Shown here in pieces: positions 23,216 to 35,456 of a stretch of DNA of 64,000 bases; the first letter of the stretch is position 1, and each line of letters starts with the position of its first letter. Source of the stretch: Paroedura picta (Eukaryota > Chordata > Lepidosauria > Squamata > Gekkonidae); the NCBI RefSeq assembly GCF_049243985.1, contig NC_135379.1:19428001-19492000 (forward strand), in the 5' to 3' direction. The notes under the pieces were generated by a model. The model was not told the DNA's origin, did not search any database, and worked only from the letters and a program-made list of their open reading frames with translations. Position numbers and translations under genes: made by a program.

Positions 23216-25477
23216 CTTTCAGCCACGACCAAGACACCATTTCTTTGGGACAGTACAAACATATAACACAGGCCTCTCACTTGCACAGGCCTCTCACTTG
23301 CCCAATCCCATCACATAAAATAATATTTGGGGATCAGAAAGAAAACATTATCTTTTACTTTTAAAATGATACAGACAGTTCATGTCACTGAAACAGGCTT
23401 GCAGCCTGGGATGGCCTCCTCCAGATTCCAGGTTTGCGTAGCTTTCCTGCTCTATCTAGCCTTGCCCTCTGTCCCGGACTTGGCCTGATGGACAGTGCAA
23501 TTCCAATGTAAAGTTATACCCTTCTCTACCCATGAATAGAGAAAGGTGCAATTCTGCATAGCAGTGTCCCAGCCATGGGGCTTTGGTAGCCCACTGCTGT
23601 CATTAGAGGCAACTCGAGATTCTTTAGAGATTATGAGTATTCAGGAAAACAGAATCAAAACTAGTGCTATATTATATCATTTTCTGAAATGATTCACATT
23701 AAGATTTTACTGTGACACATGAGGTCTCCTGTGCACAGCTGTTGAAGACTGCATGATCATTAATGTCCACTGAGATTTCAAAAAAGGAGAGGAGCCCACT
23801 CTGCTGGCCCTACAGGGCTACCGAGAACATGCCTGATAGACTCCACTGGGTCCAGCAGCATTAATCTGAACATGTAAGATGTTCATTTCAGCTCTTTTTC
23901 CCTGTCATCTCAATTTACAGAACCACAAATCACATAAATGGCACACAATTAGATACACAGTGATTTTAAATGCAATAAATGCAGCATTTATGGCCCATGC
24001 TGCAATCAGAGACCATGTTGTACATGCTGCATTGCATGAGCTGTCAGAATCAAACCCGTTAAGGAACACCAGTGTGGAAAGGGGCAGCAGGTGCAGTGAG
24101 GCAGAAGCCCTGTTCTCACAAACTGGCTCTTCCTAGAGAGCAGCACAAAGGAAAGCAAAATGGCCACCTGGGTTGTTTCTATTTCTGCCACTAGCCAAAG
24201 CAACCCACTGTGTGATCTCACTGTCATGGCCCTTCTTTTATATCCACTCACTTTCACTGTGCCTTTTCCACTCATCATATAGATGTCCTGGTGGTAAAGA
24301 AAATGATTGCAGCCTTCTGATAGGTCATATAGTTATTAGAAATTGACTATAGTTCTGCATATAGGTTTGACTGTTTCTGACTTGATAATGTTCTTATCAA
24401 GAGAGCAGTATGTTCCTCTCCAGAATGTAGTTTCCCCAAGAATCGGAGGAGGGAGTGGTTTGAGCAGGGTCAAGCCAGTCTCCTCCTGTGCGCCAAGGCC
24501 AGAAGGCATGAGTAAGCCATTACAATATGTAAACCTTTGGGGCTGGGATTGATACCAGGCAAAGACCTGGATCCCTGTCAGCAGCTCCTGGACGGCTGGC
24601 ATAATGACTGTGGGGTGTTCCCAGGAGGTGGAATGAGGAGGTAGAGATCCCAGTCTATTGGCTCATCCTGCAAGGGGCATCATCTTTCCCAGCCTCCAAG
24701 GAAAGGGTAATTAACACTATGTAATCTTATTGTTCTGTGTGCAGATTTGGGAATTCTATGTCTATTTCTTTACTGCAGTGAATAAATATTTAAAAGGCTT
24801 TCCTCCCAATGAGATCAAATTGGGAGTGTTGCACTGGGCAAAAGAACCCTGAGTAGGCTGCTTGGCTATCAGTATTTGCCCAGTAGAAATCATTATTGCC
24901 TTTCCTATTGGAAATCATGTTCCTGACGGAAGACCTTGTTTTGACTAATGACCTGTGTTGCTAGCTGCACCCTGCTCTTTCCCTTCACAGTCTATTCTCT
25001 CTGCTTCTTGGCTTGCTTTATTTTATAAAGACCTTTATTCGAGTACAAAGCAAGTTAAACATTTCCCCCAACTCAGAGCAGTAGCATCAATGACTATAGT
25101 CTATAGATGAGAATAAAGTAATGTACTCAGATGGCCTAGGCAGGAGGAATGGCTGTCCTACTCCCATGGACTCAGCTTTTCCTTCATGGTGTGACACTGA
25201 TGGGTGTTATTTTGGCCCTGCATACCCTGAATGGATGGACCCACCCTCCCCCATAATAGTTTGCAAGCACAGTAGTGCTATACAGGAGTTCTACAAGACC
25301 AAGTTCACATTAGGGAGGGGACTGAAGCTGCTGAAAGGAGCAACATGTAGCTGGTTAAATTCTCCCCACATACACACACATCACCCTGTGATTGAAGAAA
25401 CTGCCCTAAGGAGGCACACTGTCTCCCCTGAAACTCTTAGGGGGGCAAATCTATTTTAACAGCCAGCGTAGTATAGG
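23216..25477. other. intergenic, no gene seen
   Basis: Unique sequence with no recognisable element; a 112-codon + frame at 25121-25459 has no domain I can recognise. Confidence 0.4.
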
Positions 25478-25562
25478 AGAACTAGCTTGACGTAGTGATT
25501 AAGAGTGGCAGCTTCTAAACTGGATAACTGGGTTTGATTCCCTGCTCCCCTACATGCAGGAA
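25478..25562 (+). mobile_element. tRNA-derived SINE head fragment
   Basis: GTAGTGATTAAGAGTGGCAG and TAACTGGGTTTGATTCCCTG give the A and B boxes. The copy ends after CTACATGCAGG, so the 3' half is missing. Confidence 0.8.
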
Positions 25563-25727
25563 GGACTGAGGTTAGTGGCCTTCCCAAGATGAGGTTGTTT
25601 TCTGTACCTGCCTAAAGTAGAGATTAGTGCAGATTCTGCCTTTCAGCAGACTTTGTCACTTTTTGACTAACACTATATTTTCTATTGGTCACAGTTTTGC
25701 CTCTTGATACTCCATAAATGGTCCTTT

Positions 25728-25948
25728 GGGGCCATTTCACACATCACAGAGGGCAAACTGAGGTTTTCCATGGAGTGTACAATCAACAAGTAACAATGAC
25801 TGCTACTTCTGGCTCCACAGCTACTGTATTTTGCAGAATACCACCAATGTGACATCACATAGACAGTCCCATGAATACCATCATGATACCATCATACTTG
25901 ACATATTTTTAAAAATACACCTCAAGAGAGATTGTGTGAAGAGGCCCC
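25728..25948. mobile_element. 221-bp MITE with GGGGCC...TTCACACA termini
   Basis: The left end GGGGCCATTTCACACA and the right end TGTGTGAAGAGGCCCC are inverted with one or two mismatches. They resemble the ends of the 3614-4512 element, suggesting a related family. Confidence 0.6.
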
Positions 25949-26281
25949 ATAGAAGTTTAGAAACCAAAGAAACACTCCAGGAATTTTAAACTCTGGAATC
26001 TCTAAGCTGATATCCCGAGGCTATTTTCCCAAGCAGAGCAGAAATTCATTTTCGCTATCCTCACAAGAAATGGCTTCTAAAAGTTCATGAAGCTTCACAG
26101 TTGGGTCACGGCCTTCTTGTAAATGCCAGTGTGCTGTTAGCAGTAGATTTGGGCAGTAGTTCAATACCAGAGACTTCCAGGTCAATGATGGGATTTATAC
26201 AGACATGAGCCAAAGAATGGCAATGTTTTGTTCTTGGGTTTCAGCAAAAACACTGGTCTTAGCTTAGGAAAAGAGAAGTAG

Positions 26282-26520
26282 CAAGAAGAAGAATTGGTTT
26301 TTATACCCTGCTTTTCACTATCCAAAGGAGTCTCAAAGCAGTTTATAATCCCCTACCCTTCCTCTCCCAACAACAGACACCCTGTGAGGTAGGTGGGGCT
26401 GAGACAGCTCTGAGAGAACTGTAACTGGGCCAAGGCCAGCTGGCTATATGTGCTGGAGTGGGGAACCATCTCTCCAAATTAGAGGCTGCTGCTCTTAACC
26501 ACTACACCACACTTACTCTC
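26282..26520 (-). mobile_element. tRNA-derived SINE (ACTCTTCTTC tail)
   Basis: The AAGAAGAAGAATTGG tail complement, ACACCCTGTGAGGTAGGTGG and CTCTTAACCACTACACCACA at the head give an almost complete minus-strand copy. Confidence 0.88.
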
Positions 26521-27009
26521 TTCCCCAGAGGGCAATGTGTGGCGCAGTAATAATTCTAGTCTCTGTAGTTCCACATTCTTTGTTAGTCCCTATGAATGGG
26601 GGTGGCAATGGATTTAGGTCAGCAACAATTAATTTTTAGTATGCCATTGCATCCAATTTTTTAAAAGCCAATAATTGTAATAAAATATCCAAAAGAATGA
26701 TCTGTATTGATGTTTAAAAGGTGGCGGCAAGGTTGGCTCAACCAACTGAGGGCCTGGGTTGTCCAAATGGAGAGCAGTTCAGATGGGCTGGAACCTTTTT
26801 GTGTCCCATACTGAGAACTGTGAATGTAGGTCTCTGGGTGGCTCATATCCCCCCCTCCCCCCGCCGGTACACAAACCGATTCAATTGCATCACATGACCT
26901 GGATAGCTGAATGGCAAAAAGAGGGGGGGGGGAATGTTAACCACCACAGCAGATTTTAAATCTAATCTTCATTTGACTGCCTAAAATGATGCCATAAATT
27001 AAGCGTGTG

Positions 27010-27110
27010 AGGTATTTTATTTATGTATTTATATACCGCCCTCGCGAGGCTCAGAGCAGTTTACGTAAAACAGGGGGGAAACAACACAGATAACATGGTA
27101 GATTGAACAG
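27010..27110 (-). mobile_element. LINE 3' tail fragment
   Basis: TATATACCGCCCTCGCGAGG and CAGAGCAGTTTACGTAAAAC match the tail type at 46695. Confidence 0.6.
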
Positions 27111-28571
27111 TAATAGCACAATCATAACAACAGAACAATATAATGAAACAGAAGAACATGACAAGAACATCCATTCAACTATGGCATTTTGACGGCCCCG
27201 TGGGTTGGACGCATCAGCAGTGGCTTTCATGGGAGGGAGGCTCAGGGGCCAATGGAAGGTGATTGTATAACAGCTACAACAAAGAATTTTGACTGGAAAA
27301 ACATCGCACCAATTCCCCATCCAGTCTTTAAGGACTGGTTTCTGTCTTCCAGCCTAACGTATTTCACAGCATTGTTGTGAGGATGAAAGGGAGAGAATGG
27401 ATTCTGTCCCCATGAGAAAGGATGGGATAAGAATATGACAGAGGACACCCTTCCCCCAGTTCCTTGTGTTCTTTGTGCTTTGCCTTTCATTCATGCCCAG
27501 AACAGATGAAAACGTCTTCACAGTCATATTTTACAACCCGTCCTACAAGCAGAACAAGAAACCTTAAACTCCAAGTCTTGGCGGGTTGTTGAACCGTATA
27601 AAACCTCCTCATCCAACGTATAACTAAAAGTTATTGTCCAAAGGCCACCTTTTCACAGCCTCAAAAGCACACCTGCTCTGCAGCTGGGTCTAATAACAGC
27701 AAAACCAAGGCCATTAAAATTCACAGTATGCTCATGTTGGTTTACAGAGACATTTTTACACGATCAGAGGGCAGGAATGAAATTAGCAGCAAACAATTTG
27801 GTACTCAAGAAACAGCATTAAGAGCAGCATTAAAAGAACAATTTAGGATTGTGGATTATAATCATTGGAAGGCTTTTTAAAAAGAGGGAGTGTTTTCCAG
27901 CGGAGCTTATCTTAGCTGGATTCTTCCTTTCCCAAAATGTTCTTCAGAGCTCTTGCTGCAGCATTAATATTGTAGTAGCATTTCATGCTTTGTCCCATTT
28001 TTGTGTGTCCACTCCTGCCTTCGCATACAGGGGCATGCTGAGAATTTAAAGTGGGCCTCAACTTTCTTTTCATCAAAAACTTTTCCACTCTGAGCAGTGG
28101 GTGGTTGCAATAAAGACCAAAATGAACAAGTGCATTAGATACTGAAGTACTACTGAGACACTCCCTTTACATGAACTTTGTTCTCATTCTAAAATCTCAT
28201 ACAATGCTTCAGGGTTTTGTGGATGTTTTTTTTTTAACTGTTCATATTTTATTTAGTTCACGGGGGGGGGGGTGAATCTGAAGGATTCAGTTGTTTTGAC
28301 AGTGAACAAGAACAGAGAGTACCAGTAATTCTTCAATGTGTCAAGCAGCCTCTTATGCAATTAGTAGTTATATTGATGAGAAATCAATGTTCAGTTCTAA
28401 AGCTATTTCACACTTACTTAAAGATGGAGATATGTGCGGGGGAGGTCCGTCTTCAAGGATCAGAAAAAGAGGAGACATGAGGACGTTCTCAAGCGTCTTA
28501 ACCTCAGGCTAGTCCATTGCTGCCACCTATGTCCTGTTCCAGTGGTTCTCAGGGTCACATGGACATGGACA
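27111..28571. other. intergenic, no gene seen
   Basis: Unique sequence with a poly(G) run at 28263-28272. Confidence 0.4.
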
Positions 28572-28579
28572 GTATAATG

Positions 28580-28944
28580 CAGAGATTTTCAACCAGGACT
28601 TCATGAGAGCTCCCCAGGGCCTCTCTGGCCTTTCTTATATACCCTGCCTTAATGGACTCTTCCACAAGATATTCTCAGCATTGCTGTGAAAGCAGGAGAC
28701 CGGCTGTTTCCATTGACCTGAAAATGGCATTCTGGCATAGTTACCACACCTGGGAAGGGGTGAGGGGTGAAACCTGAATATCTACTCCTGCCTCAGACTG
28801 CCTCCTTTCTCTACCCCCTCAGTCCTCCTAGGGTGTGGTAGGGAGGCATGGCCAGCTGACACCACTTCCTCCAGTTCTGGGGCCTCTAAAAGCCTGAAAA
28901 ATATTTCAGGGGCTCCTCCATGGTCAAAAGATTGAAAAGGCCTG
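28580..28944. mobile_element. 365-bp hAT-like element with perfect 8-bp TSD
   Basis: GTATAATG flanks both sides (28572-28579 and 28945-28952). The ends CAGAGATTTTCAACCAGG and the complement of CCATGGTCAAAAGATTGAAA are diverged terminal repeats. There is no transposase; the interior is unique. Confidence 0.88.
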
Positions 28945-29103
28945 GTATAATGTATGAACCAGCCAGTGTTGGGTATACCTTACTGCAACCACTTATTCAA
29001 ACTGCTGCAACTACAGGAATAGCTGCCAGGTGTGTCCATGATCGCTTGGTTCATACCTTATGGTTGTCAATGTGATTCCATGCCTGAAGTGGTCAGCTCA
29101 TGT

Positions 29104-29204
29104 GGATGGATGGATGGATGGATGGATGGATGGATGGATGGATGGATGGATGGATGGATGGATGGATGGATGGATGGATGGATGGATGGATGGATGGATG
29201 GATG
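29104..29204. repeat. (GGAT)n microsatellite
   Basis: About 25 uninterrupted GGAT units. They encode repetitive MDGW-type or IHPS-type frames on either strand, which are not genes. Confidence 0.98.
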
Positions 29205-29849
29205 ACATGGTGGGTTGGGTCGGCACAAGCAGTCACAAATATATTTTTGGAGGGAAAATCCCCCACCAAATACAGTGCCCCTGTCCTAATGACGGTAGCA
29301 CAAAGGAATGCTTGAAGAGTACCACCCACAACAAGTTTCCCAACACACATATCAAGTGCCATGTACAGCATACAGTAAAATTATCATTTTAATTTTTTTT
29401 AAATGTCATCTACCATCATTTAAAGCAACAGCCACATGATCTGAACTGTTGAAACCAGAAACAGTACCAACAAAGATGTTTAAAAGCAGCATAATGCACA
29501 ATCCTGTAAGACCAATTTTGCCTGCTCAAGGGGATACTCTTGGGCAGAAGGGTAGGAAGGCCATCAACAAAATCCCTCCTATGTCTCTTCAGCCCAAGCC
29601 CAGACACACACTCCCCCAAAACTGGACCCTGTAAACAAAATATTTGGTTATGCAAATGGAAACACAAAAGACCACAACAGCCTCGCCTCTGGGACTGACT
29701 AACCACAGCTGCTGTTGAGCTGAGAACCTAAATGGGAAGAGTTAGGAATACATAAATCCACCCATGTCCTACATCCAGGTCTCAATAGCCCCATTCTAGT
29801 TTCACAGGTTGGAATCTCAAGTGGATTCCAGAAGTACCTGCAAAACTGG

Positions 29850-29930
29850 ATACATCCCCAAATTCAATATAAATGATTAATTTACTGCCATCTATTGAAA
29901 TACAAGGTTCTAGAATTCATTCTCCCAGTA
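29850..29930 (+). repeat. direct repeat, copy 1
   Basis: ATACATCCCCAAATTCAATA and TTTACTGCCATCTATTGAAA recur at about 30888-30958 with few changes. The two copies lie about 1.04 kb apart. The family is unidentified. Confidence 0.75.
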
Positions 29931-30036
29931 TTAACCCAGCAGCATTTTTCAGATCAGAAATAGTGGCCCGACCACAGAAACACTTGAAGTGGAAGGAGGG
30001 AACAAGAAGAAAGAAAAGATTGTGAATGTCTAACAA

Positions 30037-30114
30037 TGCAGCCCTAAGCAGAGTTACACCATTCGAACCTCATTGGACTTAGAAAGACGTAACTCTGTTT
30101 AGGATTGTACTGCA
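30037..30114. mobile_element. 78-bp palindromic MITE
   Basis: TGCAGCCCTAAGCAGAGTTA and GTAACTCTGTTTAGGATTGT form the inverted arms. A related palindrome is embedded in the repeats at 20375-20445 and 22875-22945. Confidence 0.6.
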
Positions 30115-30887
30115 AGCCACTTTACCTTACCTGATTCATCTCTGTCCCACCACCATATCTCTACCTACCCCATATACCTTGTAGCACTGGTAACCTAATA
30201 GATTCTTCCGAGCACGTAATAACATATGTAGAGCAATCATCTTTTTAAATTCTGTATAGTGACGGTACTTCTATGAAACTTTTACATTAAACACATTAGT
30301 GCATGGGGGTGGAGAAACCTCTATGTAAAGCACAACAATCCATAACTAGAATTTGAGTCGCTAACTATAGCTACATTATTCCGGAACTGCCAAGATGATT
30401 AATGCTGTGCTCCTGGGAAAAGAAAGCAATCGGAGACCGCAAGTGTACATGAATGACAGCAAGAAGTAGACAGCAGAGATTCATTTAACGCACCTATAGC
30501 CAGCGTACTGTTTAGTGGAAGAGACAGCTTTTCAAGCAGAAAAGAGGCCTCTACATATTTTCTATCAGAGTAGATATATTGAATAAGCAGCATCTGAAAA
30601 AGATTTGCAGAGCCAGAAGAGGAGAATCCTATTATGGGTCATATGTGACCGGTAATTCTTATGCACATACATCCCCATGGAGGATGGAAACAGAATGGGA
30701 CCCGGTGTACATACATTTGGTCATAATTTGTTGGACAATGGGTTGTTTTTCTCCTTCTTGGTCCACACTCCCTGTATCACACTGGATATCTGCAAGGTAG
30801 TTAGTCCCTTGCATTTACCTCTCTTTCACAACAATGTTCCACTGATATCACCAACATGCTGCGTTCAGATTCCAGCATTTCTAGATA

Positions 30888-30958
30888 CATCCCCAAATAC
30901 AATATAAACGGTTAATTTACTGCCATCTATTGAAATACATGACTCCAGAATTCATGTG
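30888..30958 (+). repeat. direct repeat, copy 2
   Basis: ATACATCCCCAAATACAATA and TTTACTGCCATCTATTGAAA match copy 1 at 29850-29930, including the AGAATTCAT end. Confidence 0.75.
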
Positions 30959-31139
30959 GCATTATTCACGCTGAATTGAATGTCTACTCTGAGGCTAATT
31001 CTCCCCCAAATTATAAGAGGCCTTTTTAAGTAATGTGATCCAAACAAGAACACCCAAAGTGGCGAGCCTGTGAGATGCAAGGCAAAGATTTAGAGGACAA
31101 CCAGAAGCAAAGACTAATCAGAGGCAGAATGTTGTAATG

Positions 31140-31272
31140 CAGGGTTGTCAATCTGTGGTCCTCTAGATGTTCATGGACTACAATTCCCATGAGCAAATGC
31201 TGCAAATGCTGGCAGGAGCTCATGGGAATTGTAGTCCATGGACATCTGGAGGACCACGGTTGACTACCCCTG
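31140..31272. mobile_element. hAT-like foldback MITE with perfect 8-bp TSD
   Basis: TTGTAATG lies on both sides (31132-31139 and 31273-31280). The arms carry CCATGGACATCTGGAGGACC and its near complement. Confidence 0.92.
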
Positions 31273-31402
31273 TTGTAATGGACAGCAGGTCTCTGATTGC
31301 AGCTTAGAATAAGGTACTACAGGACCTGGGATAGCTCCCAGAGACAGCAGGAACTGATCCAAAAAATGCTGTTCCTTTCTCAGACCAGGCTGACCTGCAC
31401 AC

Positions 31403-31508
31403 CAGGGGTAGTCAACCTGTGGTCCTCCAGATGTTCATTGACTACAATTCCCATGAGCCCCTGCCAGCATTTGCTGGCAGGGGCTCATGAGAATTGCAGT
31501 CCATCAAT
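31403..31508. mobile_element. hAT-like foldback MITE, right arm truncated
   Basis: The left arm is complete from CAGGGGTAGTCAACCTGTGG. The right arm stops after GAATTGCAGTCCAT. Confidence 0.8.
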
Positions 31509-32559
31509 GAGGGCAAACTCAAAACATTTCATTGCCTGCCTTGCATAAAATACCATATCCTATGCAAATTCATCACCAGGGTGACCCAAGGCTGCTTCAG
31601 CCCCATAACCAGGCCTGAATCCAAAACAATTTGCTTTACCCAGGAGTTTATCCAGCCACCAATCGTTCCAAAACCATGTTCAAGAATGGAACATTTGAGA
31701 CTGGTCAATTAATTACTGAGATCTCCTGAGTGAAGGGTAGGCTTCTTGAGAAGGGGACCCACCACAGTCTTATTGATATAGGATATAGTGAGTTAAACTG
31801 AGGTGATATTGAGCACAAAATGTAGGTTGAATAATGAGAGCCGTTTTCTCCAGAGACATAGTTGTATCTGATGAATGATCTTTCCTTAGGGAATAATGGA
31901 AGCCGTCTCCGCAAGAGGTCATGTTGAGCAAACATGAGATACTCCTCAGAAGTGTTTCCTGGTGGCAGAAGCCTCTGACATAGTTCAGATTCCAGAAACT
32001 TTTCTGTCAAACCATTGAGTTTCAAGATGAATTCAAAAGCACTGTGAAAATGCCAACTGTCTTGAGGAAGAACACTGGCATCGGAAAGGAAAAGAACATA
32101 ATATCCTTCTAGAAGCTCCCCTCACCTTTATTTTAAAACCGTCTCCTTATTTGTACTTTTGCTGAGGAAATATTCCCTATTCTATGACTTTCATTACAAA
32201 AATTCATGAAGAAACAGTACAGGCTATCAGAAGCTTATTAGCATTTGATACATCTGGACTTTATTATGCCTGAATTTTTAAAAACGGGTTAGCCTGACAA
32301 AGGTCAGATGAAAATATATAGCTTTGACCTCATCTGGGATACACCTTTACTCCACTCCAGGTCTTCTGCCAGCCCCCACTCCTAACTTCTACACAATGTA
32401 ATACAGTGTGCTCAGACTGCAGCCTTTCCAAAAAGATCTAAAGTAAATTGGGTTGAAGCAGGGCAAAATATGAAAAAGGAACTTAGAAGACCATGTTGCA
32501 TGGATGTGCCCCCCTCCCTCCAAATGCACTCCAGTTGGGAAGCAAAGGTGTAGCAACAG

Positions 32560-32760
32560 AGCCAGTGTAGTGCAGTGGTGAAGACGGAAACCCAGATCCC
32601 AGTTCCCCAGTTGTGCCAAGGAAACTCACTGGGTGACCTTGGCCCAGCCATGCCTGCCACGCATGGTTCTTGTGAGGATAAAACGGAGGAGAATGATGCA
32701 AGTCACCTTGGGTCCCCAGTAGGAAGGAAGGAAAGCAAGGTATAAGTAAAAAAATCAATT
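32560..32760 (+). mobile_element. tRNA-derived SINE, second family
   Basis: The head is GAGCCAGTGTAGTGCAGTGG. The body contains ACTGGGTGACCTTGGCCCAG and TTGTGAGGATAAAACGGAGG, and the tail TATAAGTAAAAAAATC. The same body occurs next to the STEAP1 CpG island at 41249-41436. Confidence 0.8.
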
Positions 32761-33293
32761 AAAAATATCCCTCTGGAGGCAGCTCTTGGCTTCATGTCTT
32801 CTCCTCCCAGTGGATGAGGGCATCCCATTTTAGCAAGCCCTGATCCAGCACAATGCTTATGGTTTGTGACTAAATTAGCCCATCCTTCCACTCCTGCAAC
32901 AAACAAAGAAACATAGGAATTAGGAGGAGGAGATGTGTCATATCATCTCAGCAGCATACCTGAAAATGTGCTAAGGATTCCAGAGCAGCTCCTGCAAAAT
33001 AGCCAGCAGCCGTAGTGAGAAAAGGTGGTGAATGACGACACTATTGTGCTAAAACAAGGGGAAAGCACATTTTCCACAATAGAGCAAGCACCACAGGCAC
33101 AAAGGTGTCATTGATATAGCATAGTGAACCTCATATCAGGGCAACTACCAGGCAGCTTCCAGGGATCCATCTGCTTCTCTGGCAAAGCATCTCTTCCCAG
33201 CTTTCTTCTACCTCATTGGAGCCGGTGGCCTCAGAAGATACGGCACTCTTGTGCCTGCAGTGAATACCCTCCATCATAGGCTTGTGACCAACC

Positions 33294-33809
33294 TATACCG
33301 CCCATTAAAGCAAGTTATGCTAATCAATTTCTGATAGTGGAGGAGCCCCTTCCCTGTCCTTACAGACTCAAGACCTGGGCCCCTTGCTGTAGTGTTTTCA
33401 GTTTGCAGACAACTTTCTGTATTTGTGTATTTTCAAATGGATTTTTCTATGCTTTCCCCTTGCTGATTATGATTACATAAACCATCTCTTACACACACAT
33501 GCCAAGAAGGCTGCCAACTTTTTCGCCAGCCCTTCTCTCTCTAACAATGGATCTGCAGCAACGAGCAGGGAAGGGTGTTTGGCTCTGTGCCATTCACAGC
33601 TTCACCTGGAAATCAAATCTCTGTGAAAAAGACAGAAACAGAGCAGGCTGTTTGGTTGCGACGGTTTCCTGGCTAGCTGGCAACCCTATGAATTCAGAAT
33701 AAACCCAATTGGTCCGAAACAGACTCTTTTTACTGGTCTCCTTTAGTAAGCTTCTTAAGGTCACACTATCAGAAATTGATTAGCATAACTTGCTTTAATG
33801 GGCGGTATA
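33294..33809. mobile_element. 516-bp element with perfect 46-bp terminal inverted repeats
   Basis: 33294-33339 and 33764-33809 are exact reverse complements over 46 bases, starting TATACCGCCCATTAAAGC. The palindromic TATA at each outer end makes a TA or TATA target duplication possible but undecidable. No coding frame fits a transposase. The perfect arms suggest a recent insertion or gene conversion. Confidence 0.75.
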
Positions 33810-34179
33810 GGACATGAGAATAGCTCTACTCCTTTTTTGAATTTGTGCCTGGACACGTAGAATTGAGAGCCCAGTAGCAGAAAATAATACCCAAATACAT
33901 AGATTCAAAACCTTTCTTACTATAGCAGGAGGGTTGTGTTTTTTCTATGACTCTGGACTGCCACCTTCTGCCCAAAAGCACCTAGTTTGGGAAACATTTA
34001 TACTCTGTGATCCAGTGGTATGTCGTCTGCAGCTTATAAAGAACACATTTGCAATTACCGTCAACCAAGAGAGTTGTGTACCACTCTGTGTACTATTGTG
34101 TGCTCTGTGTACCACCTCACAGAACACATACATGCATAAGAATATGAGACATAGTTGTTGACATTGACTGTAGTTAGGT

Positions 34180-34345
34180 TCGCCAACATCAAGGTGAGGC
34201 CTGGAGAGTTTGTAACTGATTTCCAAGAGATGGAGATCCATTCGCCTGATCCATTCCCCTGTTGACATCCCCCAAACTCCAGCCTCCCTATGCTCCACTA
34301 TCAAATCTCCAGGGATTTCCCAACCTGGAGTTGACAACCCTAGCT
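34180..34345 (-). repeat. CTGGAGATTT-family fragment
   Basis: GGCCTGGAGAGTTTGTAACT, CAAATCTCCAGGGATTTCCC and AACCTGGAGTTGACAACCC match the family. Confidence 0.5.
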
Positions 34346-35392
34346 GTACTTCTGGCATGTAAGACTGACTCTCCCAATGATTGTTGAGCTGCAGTTTTTT
34401 TGTTGGGTTCTCAGTCTCCATCCCAAGTCAGTGGTCCTTACAACTGGCAAGGGGGTCGGTGCTCTGGCCACCACCTATGTGAAAATTTAAGCTGGCAGCT
34501 CCCTAGGCAAGGCATTAAAGACTACTGAGAGAAAGGCTACTTGCTCACAGTGGGCTGTTACGTGTGGATGAAGGCTGTGCCTGGAACACCGGTCACAGAC
34601 ACATGCCAAGGGCATGTACATCCCTGACCACCCAGCTAATAGAAATACTCTGACTAGATTGCCTGCTTTTCTGCTCTTTCCTTTTAGGAATCAGCAGGAA
34701 AAGGACTCCGTTGCTAAGCCAACATGGCCCTCTGCTGGCCTAACATGTAAACATTTGAGTAAGTAGTTTTGTCTTTCAGGAGATAATGTACTATCTCACC
34801 CCCCCCCCTCCCCGTTCCCTTTAGTTACTGATTTGGAAGTGAACATGGATACCTTACTCTTCACACCACGTAACTGATTATTTAATTAGGGTACCTATGA
34901 CTGCCCTGACCAAGGTAACCCAAAGTAGATAAGGAAAACATTGCAAGCCACTTTTAATCGCCATGGGGAAGAAAACTGGAGTAGCATAAATAAAACTGAT
35001 TCTCATATTTGGAAGAAAACTTTTAGGAAGAATCCAACTTGGATGCAGCAGAGCATTTCTGAGAATAAAGAGGAGGCCATTTTTGTTTATTCCATCCGCA
35101 CCCTCCACGTGCCCCTACTGCCAACCTCCATTTCTACCCTCATGCTGTTTCTGGAGTTGTCTCCCAGGAGGTAGGTAAAGCCTGGTATACTGACAGAAAC
35201 TTCTTCCTCCATTGCCAGAAACTGAGTCCAAGCCACAAGTTTACAGGATGTTATGAGAATGTGTTTGGTATTGTTGAAGAGTTATTCTTTACAGGTGATA
35301 GATTGGGCTTGGATAGGGTATGTGTGAATCCTCATGCCCCAGGGCAACTAGCTACCACCAATTCCTATAAGTAACCCTTTAGCCAAGGAAAT

Positions 35393-35456
35393 GCTGTCAA
35401 GTCACAATCAGCTTATGGTGACCTCATGGGGCTTGCCGTTGCCTGCCTCTCTAGCC
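35393..35456 (-). mobile_element. 5S-SINE 3' body fragment
   Basis: CAAGTCACAATCAGCTTATG and GGTGACCTCATGGGGCTTGC match the 3' body seen at 44512-44590, without the 5S-like part. Confidence 0.55.

Noticed and set aside
29104-29204. CRISPR array
   Set aside because: The repeats are simple microsatellite units without spacers, and the genome is a vertebrate.
29060-29392. Frames encoding MDGW or IHPS repeats
   Set aside because: Translation of the (GGAT)n microsatellite.
33945-34421. 158-codon minus-strand frame
   Set aside because: Overlaps a CTGGAGATTT-family repeat; no domain or splice context.
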